Below, piece by piece: positions 1 to 12,805 of a DNA stretch of 64,000 bases; within the stretch, counting starts at the first letter, position 1; each line of letters begins with the position of its first letter. The DNA comes from Taenia hydatigena (lineage: Eukaryota > Platyhelminthes > Cestoda > Cyclophyllidea > Taeniidae). Location of the stretch: positions 9,132,156 to 9,196,155 of the forward strand of contig JADWOT020000008.1 in assembly GCA_036345935.2 (NCBI GenBank), written 5' to 3'. The position numbers were made by a program, and so were the translations under genes. The notes beneath the pieces were generated by a model that had not been told where the DNA came from, ran no database searches, and worked only from the letters and a program-made list of their open reading frames with translations.

Positions 1-3000
1 CTTTTGAAGCATGCTATTTGCCTGGGAGATGAAATGATGAAGTCGAATTTCCACTCCCAAGGGCAAATAATGCAATTGCATGCCAAGTCAGCTGCCTAGT
101 AGTTGGAGAAGCTGGTGGGAGGGAGTCACGCACGCGGTGCGTAGGCATAGCTATTCAAGCACCGCCAACGCACAACCGACACGCGACCGCGCTGCCACCG
201 GTTAGCAGTCGCGAGCTCGTTCGTGCCCGCAGAGGCGTCAGCGGTGAATCAATACGAGGTTACCTCATTTACCACTCCATGTACAAAGCCGACTCCCATC
301 AAATCCTATGGCTCATAAACCGCAGTTATTTTGGGTTATGATGCTATTATGTCATGAGCACCTTATTTTAGAATCCCTAGGCAAGATTTTACGGATTAAC
401 GCACTCGTATTGCTGACGTGGAGGGAAGCTAAGATCGAATCGGGTTTTTGTAAAGTATTCAACGTTTTAGACTCAAAATACGCGTTGGCAGTCCCAGTGG
501 GCAGTAGTGTTTTGTAAGCAGTGAATGATGCGGTTCTATAGAGCAAAAGATGAGCTAAGGAAATTTCACAACAGTGGGGAAACAATGTGCTTGTGGGTCG
601 TGCTTCACATAAGTGGGGTTGGAGGGCCTTTCTCTGACCCCGCATAATGCATGTCAGCACTATAGTCAGATATGCAAGAAAAAAGCAGTGACGAATTGGA
701 TTTGCTTTCAGGGAGTAAAGATTTCTCGATTACTGTCGTTGAAGGTTGATTTCCAACGGGATTGATTACCTGTACTGATCTTAGAAAGGTACGACAACTT
801 CCATACTTTGGAATAGAAGAATTGGTGAACTAGAGGGGGCAGATGCTAGACTGGAGTGAAAGTGGGCACGAGCATTCGGTATCAGCGTTTACTTGTTCTT
901 TGTTGACCAAAATAAAGGATCAGTCTGAGTCCTGTCCAGTCCTACTATACTAGACTAACTGCTGTCAATAAAGCAAAGATGAACAAGAAATTCAAGCCTG
1001 ACCTCCCTCGCCCAATATCGGCCTGCCACGTGAGTCAGAGGCAAAAAAGGCTTGCGGAGACATATTTTGCTGGCGTGGTGGACACTAAAATGCTCCATGC
1101 AAATAATGTTCAGAATCTTGTCAGAAAAGATTGGTTTTGAACTTTCAAGATGCACATTTCGTTCACGTCGCTTTTCCAACACAAAAGCCCATTAGTGGTA
1201 GAATGAACACTATGATAAGAAGACAAGGTAAATCTTTTTCAAGGAATGCAGTGAGCAAGGCATCACTTTTGAAGATTTGGAAATTAAAGAAAGATGATGC
1301 ATGAGGTGTTACTGCTCAGCTAGCAAGCATGTTTTAATATCTACAAAGTCTCTATGTTAATACAAAGACTCGCATTTAGGGCCTCTACACCCACCATATG
1401 AGTTCTTTGACCCTGCCCTCATTTACATTCATCCAAATGTCAAGCGATAGCAAAAGAAGGATTAATGTCAATCATTAATTGCGCGCTTTAACGAGGATTC
1501 CAATTTCATTACTATGCAAAAATTTTGCTCTAATTTCACGTGCTATGGACCTAGCTGTACCTCTTATGAGTGGCAGGGTTGATTTCATTTCCAGCAGTGA
1601 GGGCAGGATCACATCCACATTCACCAATGAACTTCTAGATTGATTCATACAAGCACTAGACACACTACAAAGTTCGCTTACACTATGGCGAAAAAATGCT
1701 TCTTTTTGTGAACGATAGGAAAAATTACTAATACGCAGTTCAAGGTATGAGAAATTTTAGTGATTTCCTGTTACTTCACTTCCAAACATCTCGGTGTACT
1801 TACTATTTATCAGTAGAAGTGCCGAGTAGCTATTTATGTCTGTGTGACTTATAGTGTACGAGCAGTAACATCATGCATTAAGTTAAAAAATTTGCTTCGG
1901 TTTTTGCACATTTTTAAAGATGCATGCTAAAACTTTTCATTTGCTTTGTCTGGCTACTTATTGCTCTAGAACGGTGAGTCAGAGTCGCGCTTAGGGGACT
2001 ACGCCGGCTCTAGGCAAATGCCATTTTTCACCTCCAAGCGCACGGTTTTAACCATCCACTAGTTTTCAATGGGGACTGCAGTATCCCAAGTGCAGATAAT
2101 TAGTACGATCCATTAGCATATTAAGTTGGCGTACTTCTCAAATTTTACTGTACAAATAATTGCAAACGGGTACTCGGTTTCTTGGTAAATATCCTTTGGC
2201 AAGTGTCACGAGATTGAAGTAAATCGTTACAAAAATATTAACTGTAAAGGCCTGGAGCACCCATTATGTCAACTCGACCATCAATATATGTCATGTGTTC
2301 AACCACAAATTCAGCTTGAGAAGCACCGCCCTTTTAGAGCTGAACAGATGAAATGGGAAATGGCTGATGTCTCATTATCTTTAATGCCCGGTGTTCAAGC
2401 TTAAATTTTTTGCGGTGAAGCATGTGACCACGCAAGTAAGCGCACCCCCGATTTTGACTATGATGTTCCCTAAATGAATTTTCATACGAATTTACTTGGC
2501 TGTGAAAGCGTAATCGGTCAGTGGCCAATTAGTCGTCCCCACTAAACAGCCAGAATCAAGTTTATAAATTTTCCCGGGAGGGATTTTGCATTTTGATGGC
2601 AAAAAATTGCGACGTCATTGCCACATTTTGTTCATTTTTAAGTATCTCTACTTGTGGTGACACCAATTCTACAACGGAATTCGACACCAAAATTGGAGGA
2701 GGTCTATACTCTCTGGTAAGGTACATGACATATGATTGGATGGGTGATGTCGGCTAACCTGCTAGCGTTTTGTGCAATCCATGCAGATGAGAAATGGAAC
2801 TTGATAGATGGGCATAAAAACGGCTTATTTATATGACGCCTGTTGATAGGGTAGCAACTGGAGCCTGGGTTATAAACACTACCTACACTTAGGTAGTTAG
2901 CAAAACCATCCTATCCTGGCCTAGGACAGCTAGGCGATTGTTAGTCAAAAGCTTTTTCGTGAATTGTAAAAGAATGAGGCATCAACTTAATAGCTCATAG

Positions 3001-6000
3001 AACCGACACTTCTGTTTGTGTGCTCTACAAGAACATGTTACGCCGGGATTTGTTATTTTACAAACAAATAGGGAGATTAATGCACGAAAGAGGTCACAAT
3101 GGAAAAGTTTACAACTCCTATAATTGGACTGGGCTAACGGCTGGAATCAGTGCGCCTAACTCAAAATTGCCTCTGGGTTGGGTCAGCGACACGAGGGGAG
3201 GCACGTGGCCACTGAATTCCTTGTATGGAGACGTATCAAAGCTGGAAACTGCGTAAATCTTTCCCAAGACCCACATTTTGGCCAATTCAAAATTGAACGC
3301 GCAGACTTCCGCTGGTAATGTGGACAGGAACCAACGGCCGGCATTGAAGTTAGTTACAGATATTAGCATTCATAGGATCGTTAAAAATCTGGAAGAATGG
3401 ACCGGATTTCTTGCACTCAAAGCCCTCAATTGGGTCAACTTTACGCATCGGATGCTAAAAAAGCGACTCATGGCGTTTGGATGAGTTGGCAGCCAGTCTT
3501 TTGCGCGTCTTGTGGGGAGAGCGAGCGAGGCTGTGAGAGTGGATGCTTTGGTGTGTAGGCTTGGCGTGCACTTTGGAACTTGTGAAGGTCGGAGGCGCGG
3601 TGGATTGCGTTTTTCAGAGGAACCCACAGTCAATGCGATTTGTAAACCAAAGTGCATTTAAGCGCTCGCCGCAGAGCGCGTAACAGTCCCACTGCTTAGT
3701 GGAGATGCTTTGTTTACCCCATGACTCACTGAGGCTGTGACTCACTGCGGGGACTCGGAGACTGCCTCACGAACCAGACGCCGGCCCACAGCCAACAAAG
3801 GTTTTGTGACGTCCTTGGTGGATTATTTCAAGCCAGCCCATGACATGTAATCTTGCTTGAATGACAAATGATGCCCTTAATTTTACTGCGGATGAGGTAG
3901 TGCCGCCTGGTAAGCAGTCAGTTAGACCGAGGGGGCCTTGTATTTATAGAATGCGGCGATTGTGTGCAGCCTGCTTCGTGCTGTGAGCGGCTATTTACGG
4001 AGCAGAAGATTTAAGGACAATAGACAATTTATTGGAACTACTAGTAGGAGTATAACTACTCTTTGACTTACCTGGGATTGACTCACGATTTTATACTTGT
4101 GCTATTATTCAAGCCAATTTATGCACAGTTTTATGGGGTTGTATGCACAGCCAAACGGAAGAGCCAGAGGAAGTAAGGCTTGTTATGTGGCGAAAGCTAG
4201 TTCCCTCGGCAGGGCGAGCGCGGAGAGTCGGAGAAGGGAGTTGGTGCGAGTGGCTCTCAAACGGGAATCTGATTTGCTCACGCCGCCGGCCTGCCAACTG
4301 CTGGCGTCGATGTGACAGGCCAAACAATGCATGGCTGTCCGCCTCTGAATATGCACAAGCTCTCTTATTTACACAACGCTACACTCCATATTTGCGCGCT
4401 TTCTTTTCACCACAACAGCTACAATGTACCCATTTTTAGGTGGAGCATGCGATGAAAAGGGTTTCAGTTTACAATTTCGTCATTTCGCTCCACGTAAAGT
4501 AGTCTTGTGTGCTGGAGGCAGGAGAAAGCGTCTCACAGACAACTCTTGTGCTCGTATAACCCGATTAAATTGTTGATCGCCACGCATCTGGTCATTCATT
4601 ATTTGAATTAACCGTTGATGGGAGGGGAAAATATGCACACATGACTAGGGTATGATTCTGAATTTTTTTCCAGCAGCGTAAAGATTTCAGACGCGCTGTT
4701 AACCTACTTGGGTCGATCTACTCGAAAAGGATTTTCAGACTCAATCAGCAGAATGACCGACACCTGCAAACTTCCCGCTTTTAATGTAGCCCTGGGGAGA
4801 AACTGTTAAAAAAAATGGACCGGTGGTTCACTGCATTGAGAAGGGGAGAACCTTCCAACCACTTTGATAGAAATAAAAAGTCGTTTGTGCCAAGTGGAGC
4901 TTGGTGAAAGATCCTTGGATAAGTGCTGCAATGATGCGCCAGCAAAACGGTGCGTGCATAATTAATTCAGGTTGCAGAGCAGACCAAATTGGGAAACAAA
5001 TGGAGCAAGTGGCTTGTGGTGTGGTGGATTAGTTGTATCATGGTTCCGTTGATTAGCGCATTTCGTGAACAAATGGCGTAGTAAATTTGCACCAGAATCC
5101 TCCGAGATGTTTACGAGAATGCATCGGTAGAGTCTTGAAACCGAATAGCTGATGCTTGTGACGGACAAATTGGCTTTAGTCGGGAAGGTGGAATTTCAGA
5201 TACAAAATGGGTAAAAATTGATATACTTTTTATGTATGGTCTAAGACTCTTGTTATTTAAAAATAGAAAAGAAAGGAAGCTTCGAAAAGAGAAAAAATCA
5301 TAGAAAGCCTTTACCTGAACGCAAAGAAAAGTTTCACAATTCTTCTGTTCTGTTGCAGTTTCAATCGTAACTGCCAATAGCTATAACTGTAAAACCACCC
5401 AAAAATTTTCCAATTTTTGTTATTTAGAGACTCTCAGCAGTTTAAAATAGCACGTTACTAAGAGTTAGCTGGCACTGTCAAACTTCTAGTCGCATAATTT
5501 CCAAATAGTAACACACCTTGTGAATAAATACGCAGGAATGCAGTTGTATTGATTGTTCAACTCTTGGGTTTGCTGAAGCGGCCATCTTCGCCGAGTGGAC
5601 TGGCCTATGAATCCCACAGTATGCCGAGCATATATATATTATGCCCAAGTACAAACTCCTCTTTCTTCTTCGGAGAAGTCTCAAGACTTCACAATATTGC
5701 TTCAAATGTACTTTAGAAGATTGCCAATAGTTAGTACCTAACCCGTAGACGGGGCAGTTGATAACGGACCCATATTATGTTGGAAGCATTATCTTCCCAG
5801 TTTTGTTGTCAATCACCTCACTCTACCATCTGCGATAGAAAGCGCTCAAGGTACTATTCTAGGCTTGCCAACTGTCTCGTCCACCTTGAAGCACACTGGT
5901 AAACTCTACTTGGTCTTAGACCTTACTAGACCGAACGACTGGCGGCCTTGTCATGACAATAAGCGCCACTAGGGCATGCACTTTTGCCACCACTCAGGGA

Positions 6001-7900
6001 GTCGAAACTGTGCATGAACGCGCCTAACTCCGTCCAAGACGGCTGACTTTTGGAGTTAGTGATCCCCGAGGGGTATATGACTTGTAGAAGCAGGCACCTT
6101 GTGAGGTATACCGCTATTCCAAAAGCACCATTTCGCTGTCGTGTTGACAGCGTGCTCTGAAACTCCTGAGTATCAAATATTCAGGTACCGATAGTGTGCA
6201 AGCATCGAGAAGGGCACCTAGCTTAGGGTCGCCAACCAGCTGGTACTCTTCCTTGGTTGCACCTTGACATGAAAGGCTCGAGTGTCATTTAATTATGGAA
6301 AATTGACATTGCAAAATGTGTGGCAAAAGTGTTCCCCTATTGATGGCGTGTTGCTAGCACCACAGAATTATCACGTGAGCGTAAGTCCTCACACCCCTGT
6401 CGCCAAGAGAGGAGAGGCGCACCTCACACGCCACCAATCCCTTCCAATGTGAGGCAGAATGTGCACTTTCACTCCATCAAATAGCTCCAGCCAATCCCAA
6501 ATTACGCCTTTTGTGTGAAGCCAGAAGAAACGTTAAAAATACGAGGTCATGCCTGTGCTAGATATGAATGATGAGTTTTATGTGTCACAAGAAAGTTCAT
6601 AAAGGGTCAAGAGGTGATGGTGTGCTTTTCTGATGACAAAAGTGCGAGAAGATCTAAATATTGGAAGATCTAAACCTCACAATAGTTATTAAGCTGACAA
6701 TTGGAGCCGTAGGTGCCAGTGCTTACGTTAATTGACCAATTCGAAATAAGTTGTGGTAGCTTCCATATCGGAGTGAACATAGAACAAAGCCAAGGTGGCT
6801 GGCACACATGCAAAGTAGTGTTGGATTCGATGATGTGAGGCATTGCAATGTGATCTTTGAACCTGTGATGAAAAAAAAGTCATTGGAGCCTAGAGATTTG
6901 TTGGAATGCCTGTTTATTTGAATGAGGAGCAGTGAGCATATGTCAACGCCGTGACTTAGCGGACAGCATTGATCCCTGAGAATGGAACGACCTCTGACCT
7001 CCTATTACCTTGATCCCCTGTATATCCCTAAAACACTTATCAGGTAAAAGCGTCAGCTGCTCGTTCCGAGAGCCAGAAGGCTGAAACGGAAGGGAGAACC
7101 GCTGAAAGTGTTACACCGTTTCTACTAAGGACTCCCCACATAAGTTAAAATAAAGAGGCGTAAGCAGCAACGTTGATGGTAATGCAGTGAATAGATTAAC
7201 TCAGATAGTTAACACTAGTTCGCGTTTTGCATTACTAGGGTTATGTAGATGAATGCAAATTAGGCGTGGAAACCGAATGCTTTGTTATGAAGGCAGAGGA
7301 GAGTCGCACGAATATTCAGTCGCCATGCCCGCAGCCGGACTAGCTGCTGAACTTCCAAAGGAGTGTGCTAGATTCAGCTGCACAAACGACAATTAGTTCC
7401 AACTGTAAGTAGCATTCACGCGAAGTCCTTGCGGTGTGGCTGTTTCTGGCTTTAGGTGATGGCAAGACTTGCCATCGGATTGGATTTCTTAAGACAGTTG
7501 TATTAAAACCCAACGCACTTCCCGGTGGATTAATTTTGGACAAAGAAGAGCTCAAGGTTTTGGCTTGCCATTCTGCACAGTCTCAAATGGGTGTGGGCCA
7601 GAGAATATGCATTTTTGAATTAACTCCACGCCTTGGGCTTGAAACACCATGTGAAAGAAAGTGAGCAACTCAACAACCTAAATACCAACACAAACAGACG
7701 CCAATGTCAGTGCGTCACCTGATGTCTCTTGACAAAACAAACTGCTTGGTGTTATTTACGGTTCACAATACACAACCATATTGCTGAGTAGATCGAGTGT
7801 CGCCGTTGCTTGAGGTGTTGTACATAACCCAAATCCACCACGATCGAGCCTATCACAGTCAACTAGGGCTCCGTTTTACCCATAAGCACCATTGACACTA
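1..7900. other. No recognisable gene; intergenic or intronic DNA
   Basis: I see no reading frame on either strand with a recognisable protein family. Small ORFs here are short, low-conservation-looking and overlap each other on both strands. Two stretches are visibly GC/CpG-richer than their surroundings (about 115-245 and about 4150-4320) and could be promoter-proximal or first-exon DNA of a gene not otherwise visible. That is inference only. No LTR copy of the family described below was found in this stretch. Confidence 0.5.
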
Positions 7901-7944
7901 AGTCGTCCAAAGGCTCTAGTATAGGCAGCTATTCCGCACTCTGT

Positions 7945-8990
7945 TTACATTATAAAACAAATGATAAAGTCAACGGAGGTCGGTCCCATGATTCTCAAGG
8001 CTCTTATTAAGTGATCCACGCGATAGCCAAACACCAAAAAAACTTGGCGGATTATATAGATCAAAGCATTCACAAACGGCGTGTGCCAATTCCTGGACAG
8101 GAAAAATCTTCCTGACGGAGTCCAATCATTGTACCACAACGCAGCCGACAAGTCCAAGCGAATAGCACCCAACCCCGTAAAGTAGACAGAGCCTACACAA
8201 GCATTCTGACAATTTGTCGCAAAACCTCCGCAACAATCCCCGACGACGTCTTGGCGGGTAGAATTGCAAGTGTTAAGGGCTGAGGGTGACGAACTAGCAC
8301 AACAAAGGTGACGATCGAAGAAAGGCACCTCGGCGCTTAATCCAGAGAATACCCACAGGACCCATATCTTGACTAGGTGGCACAAGCGCTGTCGAACGGG
8401 GGAATCCATCAGACGTGGTGCGACCCCAACCAGGCCTGAAAAACCCCGTAGACTTCCGACTACACCCAACTGCCTTTAACCCTTCGCGTCAACCTGTGCT
8501 CCCACAACCGGACACGCACCACAGGATCTTCCACCGCACCAAGACAGTCGACCGGGTAACATTTCCCGCAACGGGACAAAGCACCCCCGAGACTTTCGCC
8601 CGTTTTATCTAACGGCATCGGCAATGTCAAGTAAAACAATTCTGGTCCAAGAAGAGGAGAGGGGGGGGGGAGATTAACAGGCACAACGGCCCAGGCGCCC
8701 CGCCAGCAACTGAAGCCACCGAAAACGTTGCGAAAGGACCCCTCTGACGCCCGAGAACAGTGTCAACACCGCAAAGCCAAAATTGCGACGCTGAACCACG
8801 CCCACCAACAACCAACACGCAGTGAGATCACAAAGCACGGTACAAAGGACACGAACGATCCCAGATACCAACCCGATATCTACAAGACATGGACAGACGC
8901 GAGGTGCAAGGTGATCGAGAGCCCCACAGCGTGCCAAAAGAATTGGCCGATATCCGAGGCGTATTCGACAATTTCTTACTTGAACAAATC
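7945..8990. other. Strand-asymmetric (A/C-rich on +) tract beyond the thymosin gene
   Basis: This kilobase is poor in T on the plus strand and unusually rich in A and C, with a run of ten G at about 8660. It gives long open frames on both strands (about 174 aa on minus from 8469, about 176 aa on plus from 8728). I recognise no domain, and the open frames can be explained by the skewed composition that depletes stop codons. It lies just beyond the 3' end of the minus-strand thymosin gene, so part could be untranscribed spacer or long 3' UTR. An old mobile element is another possibility. Confidence 0.3.
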
Positions 8991-9079
8991 AAAACACGAT
9001 AAAGTGGGAAAATTCTCATTAAAAATCGTTACATTATCGAAAGATAGTTCAATCGTAATTTCATTTGGATGTATAAACT

Positions 9080-9560
9080 TTACTTTTGTTCCTTCTTCTC
9101 CCTTTCAATATCTAAAGTGTAGACGTAGTCAAAATCAGATAAGCTACACAAGTACCAACATAGGCCAGGAAATCACAAATACTGGTTGTGTCAATAACAA
9201 GAAACAAAAGCAACGCAAGACTAGCGCAGACCAGGTGAATTGCGTTAGAACTAGTTAGGAGAAAGTGGAGACCGAGTTGGAGCCATGGTATTAGCCACCG
9301 CGTTAGCACAACTTACCCTCCTTCGTCGGCAAAGGGTTTTTCTCAACTGTTTCCACTTTCTTCAGACGAGTTCCCCGCTCAATATCATGCATGAGCTTGG
9401 ACTCGTTCTTTTCGTTTTTAACATCTACAAAGAATCAAAAGGAGCGCCCTTTACCATCAGCGGTAGGCAAGACATTTTTGACAGCTGGGTCAACATGCTT
9501 AAGTTTATCTTTTTGGAAGTCACCGACTTCCGCTAAGACAGAAGCAGCACCCTCACTCAT
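9080..9560 (-). CDS. Beta-thymosin with two actin-binding repeats
   Basis: Three exons read on the minus strand: 9560-9455, 9424-9317 and 9111-9080, joined by a 30-nt and a 205-nt intron, phases 1 and 1, giving 81 codons. Repeat 1 (about residues 8-36) has the core LKHVDPAVKNVLPT. Repeat 2 (about residues 40-72) has LKKVETVEKNPLPTKED and ends with a lysine/glutamate-rich tail IEREKKEQK. These are the LKxxET...KNxLPT signatures of beta-thymosins, small cytosolic proteins that bind G-actin and regulate filament assembly. Two-repeat forms are usual in invertebrates. In repeat 1 the ET is replaced by DP. The start ATG at 9560 gives the expected MSE-like N terminus. Confidence is high for the family; the exact leader exon is not known. 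Confidence 0.88.
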
Positions 9561-10049
9561 CACAGTCGCAGAGGCACCAAGCAGAACAATGACAAATGAT
9601 GAGATCTCACTGGACAAAAGAAATAGCATCGCAAAACAAAACAAACAAATAGCATAAGCATGAAAGCGAAAACTACCTTAGAAGAAATAAATGCATTAAA
9701 TCTGTATAAATAAAAATTTTTATGAGTTGCTTGCATTTTTAGGGCATAATTTGACTAGAATGGTAGATAGCTAGTTAAAATTAGTTCGCTAGTTTAAAAA
9801 ATGAAATCTATCATTTCATTATATCTATCAAATTTTTTTTTGCTGGTTTGATCAATAGTTGTGCGGTTTTTGGAAAAGCAAAATAGGTTCCAGCCACTAG
9901 TTTTTGAATTGCCGCTGATCCCTAGTTTTTCTTCACATAATTTTTAGCTCTTTTATGCACAGTTTTCATATCCTTCTAGTCCTGCACACTAATATTGGTT
10001 CGATTTTTTGTTTATACGATCCATATCTGAGCGCCTACCTTCTGCAATA
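9561..10049. other. Divergent intergenic spacer (thymosin / CWC15)
   Basis: About 490 bp between the start of the minus-strand thymosin and the plus-strand CWC15. The spacer is AT-rich with T-tracts, and a bidirectional promoter is likely by position. I see no certain TATA box or other motif. Confidence 0.35.
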
Positions 10050-11207
10050 ATGACAACAGCTGGTAGGCCTACATGGAATACTGCGAAGGGTGGCAAGGGC
10101 AAATGGGAGGGCGACTTGAGCGCATTGTCAAAGCAGTATTCAGTCCGTGATCTTCCTTCCCACACGAAGCTAAAGTATCGCCAGGAAGGACAGGGGAGGC
10201 CAGAGGATCTCCAAGGAAAAGATTTTAAGAAGGATCTTGAGGAAAAGGAGAGACAAGCAGCCCTTGAGAAGTCCAAAAAAGGTCACTTTTGTACAATGCA
10301 TGCTTTCCTAATGCAAAATGATATGCTTTTTTCTGAATTTTTAAGTAATTTGTAGAAGTGACGTTGGTTTTATTGCACCATTCCTCGAGTTCCCTATCAT
10401 GCATTTGATTGTTTGGAATACCACTTTTATGCTTTTGAATAAAGTTATACTGGGGCTTTATTTTAGGATTAAACCATGCCCCCATATCTCATTCGGGAGA
10501 AAAAAGACCGGCTGCTTTGGATCAGGATCGTAATGCTGGGTCGTCGAAACGACCAAGGCAGCCAGTTTCAACGACGAATGCGGCTTCTGTTCCGACAGCC
10601 AATCTCGATGCTGATGATCCATGGGAGGAGGACTATACTGAGGAGGAACTCAAGGCACCAAACAATGATCCCAGTTCAAGTTCTGATGATGGTGATGATG
10701 ACGAGAGCGATGAAGAGGATGAGGAGGCTCTTCTCGCCGAATTAGCCAAGATAAAACGCGAACGAGCAGAAGAAGCCGTTCAAGCGGCAGCTGAAAAGAA
10801 AGCTGCAGAGGAGACTATTCGGATGGAGAACATTCTCAAGGGCAACCCTTTGCTCAATAATAATAGTTCCTCGGGTACACTGAATTTTAAACCCTAGTTA
10901 CTCCATTCTGTGTTCAGCAAACCAATTTATTGTTCCGGTATTTAACCTTTCAATCAAACGCTCTAGGTACCCATTGTGCCGTATGACTGGCTTCACCTTT
11001 GAACGTCTTTTTCCGCCTACTCGTGCCTTCAATTAGTTGGCTTCACTACCTTCATTTTTAGAGTTCAAAGTTAAGCGTCGCTGGGATGACGATGTTGTCT
11101 TCAAGAATTGTGCTCGTGGCGAAGTCGACCATTCGAAACGTGGATTTATCAACGATACCTTACGATCAGAATTCCACAAAAAATTCATGCGGAAGTACAT
11201 TCAATAG
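10050..11207 (+). CDS. CWC15: CWC15 homologue, spliceosome (Prp19/CDC5L-associated) protein
   Basis: Three exons, 10050-10281, 10467-10874 and 11062-11207, with introns of 185 and 187 nt, give an uninterrupted 261-aa frame (human protein is 229 aa). The N terminus [15 protein letters not shown], followed by [18 protein letters not shown], is the highly conserved CWC15 start. The middle is acidic (serine and aspartate/glutamate runs, then [16 protein letters not shown] and [12 protein letters not shown]). The C terminus [19 protein letters not shown]...[17 protein letters not shown] is diagnostic. CWC15 is a nuclear component of the activated spliceosome, where it threads through the catalytic core with CDC5L/PRL1. 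The short low-complexity acidic insert makes it slightly longer than the vertebrate protein. The start is the first ATG that yields the conserved N terminus. Confidence 0.97.
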
Positions 11208-12517
11208 AGGTCTACAGTTTTGTACAGTATCCTAATACAGTCATCGTTTTATCATTCTTTTCTCTTTTCATTGAGTGGGTTTTATCAAATGCAACAGTAA
11301 GGTGGGTGGATTTAGCTTCGTCAGGTTCTACCCTCGGCGGAGTGGTCCAGGCGTGGGATGCTGCGGGGGACGTAGGGTTGTCAGGTGCGTTCGTTTACAA
11401 ATCGGCACTAGTTCGTTGATGTGTCGAACGGGACATTGTGCTGTTCGCGCGACGGACAACATTTGTGAAACATACTTTGCGCGGGGAGATAAATAGGCTG
11501 GATTACGCATTCGCCAAGTTTAATGTTTCAAAAATGGAAGTAGTGGAAGCGGGTAAGAAGTAGGCAGCGTTTTTTGTATTACGCTCGACCAAAGCATGGA
11601 GACGAAAAAAATGGTTGCTGCGCATCATATTCATTAGCGTGAAGACGCACGCAAATATCGCTCAAAGGAATTGCACAGACTAATTAAGTGTATTCTGAAC
11701 ATAGGTAAGATAAGACAATAACATGCATTTTCGCGAAGTTAAAAGTGATGCATTACTCCTAGTTTGGCGACTTAGCAATAAAGTATGATGGTGTAGGATT
11801 TGTTATCGGACGAAACGGTTTAAACCTTGTTCAAAGTGGAATTACGAAATGTTTCCGGTACTGTGATAATAGGAAACCATCTACTGGGCGAAGTTTTTCA
11901 AATAAAAAAGTTTTACATAAACGAAGATTTAAAGACACTTGTACTACGATTACCCTTTAACGCCCTTTTAGTTGCCATATTTCAACAATCGCAACAAGTT
12001 TTCTTTGGACCAATGTTGATATGCGCGCGATTCAGAATGTATGTACCGGTAAACGTTGGGTAGTTCTTATGTTCGTGTTCCCGTCATTCTTAGCCTTAAC
12101 AACAACATCTATTCTTTAACTTTATGGGTCCAACCATTCTAATTACACAAGAGTAGTGTCATGCGATAGTTCCACACGACCACATCCAATTGTTTTTATC
12201 AAGTTAGAATATTTTTTTGTGGGATTCCCGTGAAGTTGTGATTCTGCAGTCTGTTTGATGCTCGCCTTTGTGGTGAGTACGGGTAACTTTGCTGCTCCAG
12301 GCTTATTTATTCGATTCGTGGCTCAATGTAAAGTGAAAAAATTGCACGAGAACATGAGGTTAATTGCGTTTGTGTAAGGTCTTCTTGTCACTGTCGATTG
12401 TCTTTAGATGCCCTAACATACGTTTTTATTTCTTTTAGGAAATATAACACTGCTCTAAAACTGCTCGTTTGATATGCTAAAAGGTGTTAATAGATCATCA
12501 TTTTTGCATTTTTAGTC
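11208..12517. other. Intergenic spacer, no gene seen
   Basis: About 1.3 kb between CWC15 and SDHAF1. I found no recognisable coding segment and no copy of the LTR family. It presumably holds the CWC15 3' UTR and the promoter of the SDHAF1/TAMM41 unit. Confidence 0.4.
12499..12517 (+). promoter_or_regulatory. Splice-acceptor-like tract just before the SDHAF1 start
   Basis: A pyrimidine-rich stretch ending in TTTTTAG lies 2 nt before the SDHAF1 ATG. In flatworms an AG this close to the start codon is typical of a spliced-leader trans-splicing acceptor, but a cis intron in the 5' UTR would look the same. Confidence 0.5.
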
Positions 12518-12805
12518 ATGCCTCGCCCCCACAGTCAACTCCAAAGACAGGTTTTGAAGCTCTATAAGGATTATATGATAGCCCTTCGTCCTGGCGGTAA
12601 AGCGAAAATTGAGGAATCGTCAAAATTGCAAATTAGACAGGTAGTAAGAGACGAGTTTCGCAAAAACGCTACAGCCCTTAAGAAGACACACTTCGTACGA
12701 ATTGAAACTCTGGTGAGACAGGGCAGGCGTCTTCTGGAGGACCTTGAAGCGGGTCGAATTGCATCTATAACAACAGTGACCATTCCTTCCCATAAGTGCG
12801 ATTAA
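12518..12805 (+). CDS. SDHAF1: Succinate dehydrogenase assembly factor 1 (LYR family)
   Basis: A single 95-aa exon. The N terminus RPHSQLQRQVLKLYKDY matches the SDHAF1 start, with the LYR tripeptide present as LYK. The second half has the conserved FVRIETLVRQGRRLLEDLEAG block (human: [21 protein letters not shown]). SDHAF1 is a mitochondrial matrix factor that delivers iron-sulfur clusters to the SDHB subunit of complex II. A family-typical LYR arginine-to-lysine change is the only oddity. There is a linker of about 20 residues (PGGKAKIEESSKLQ) absent from the human protein. The stop codon TAA overlaps the ATG of the next gene (TAATG at 12803-12807). Confidence 0.9.
   Translation: MPRPHSQLQRQVLKLYKDYMIALRPGGKAKIEESSKLQIRQVVRDEFRKNATALKKTHFVRIETLVRQGRRLLEDLEAGRIASITTVTIPSHKCD
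12780..12796 (+). promoter_or_regulatory. Possible trans-splice acceptor inside the end of SDHAF1
   Basis: The stretch CCATTCCTTCCCATAAG ends in AG at 12796, 8 nt before the TAMM41 ATG (12805). It is pyrimidine-rich and acceptor-like even though it lies within the SDHAF1 reading frame. It could allow a leader to be trans-spliced so that TAMM41 is translated from its own capped mRNA. Confidence 0.35.

Noticed and set aside
7945..8469. 174-aa minus-strand ORF as a gene
   Set aside because: No domain, no start context, and the frame is explained by the base skew of the region; a comparable ORF exists on the other strand nearby.
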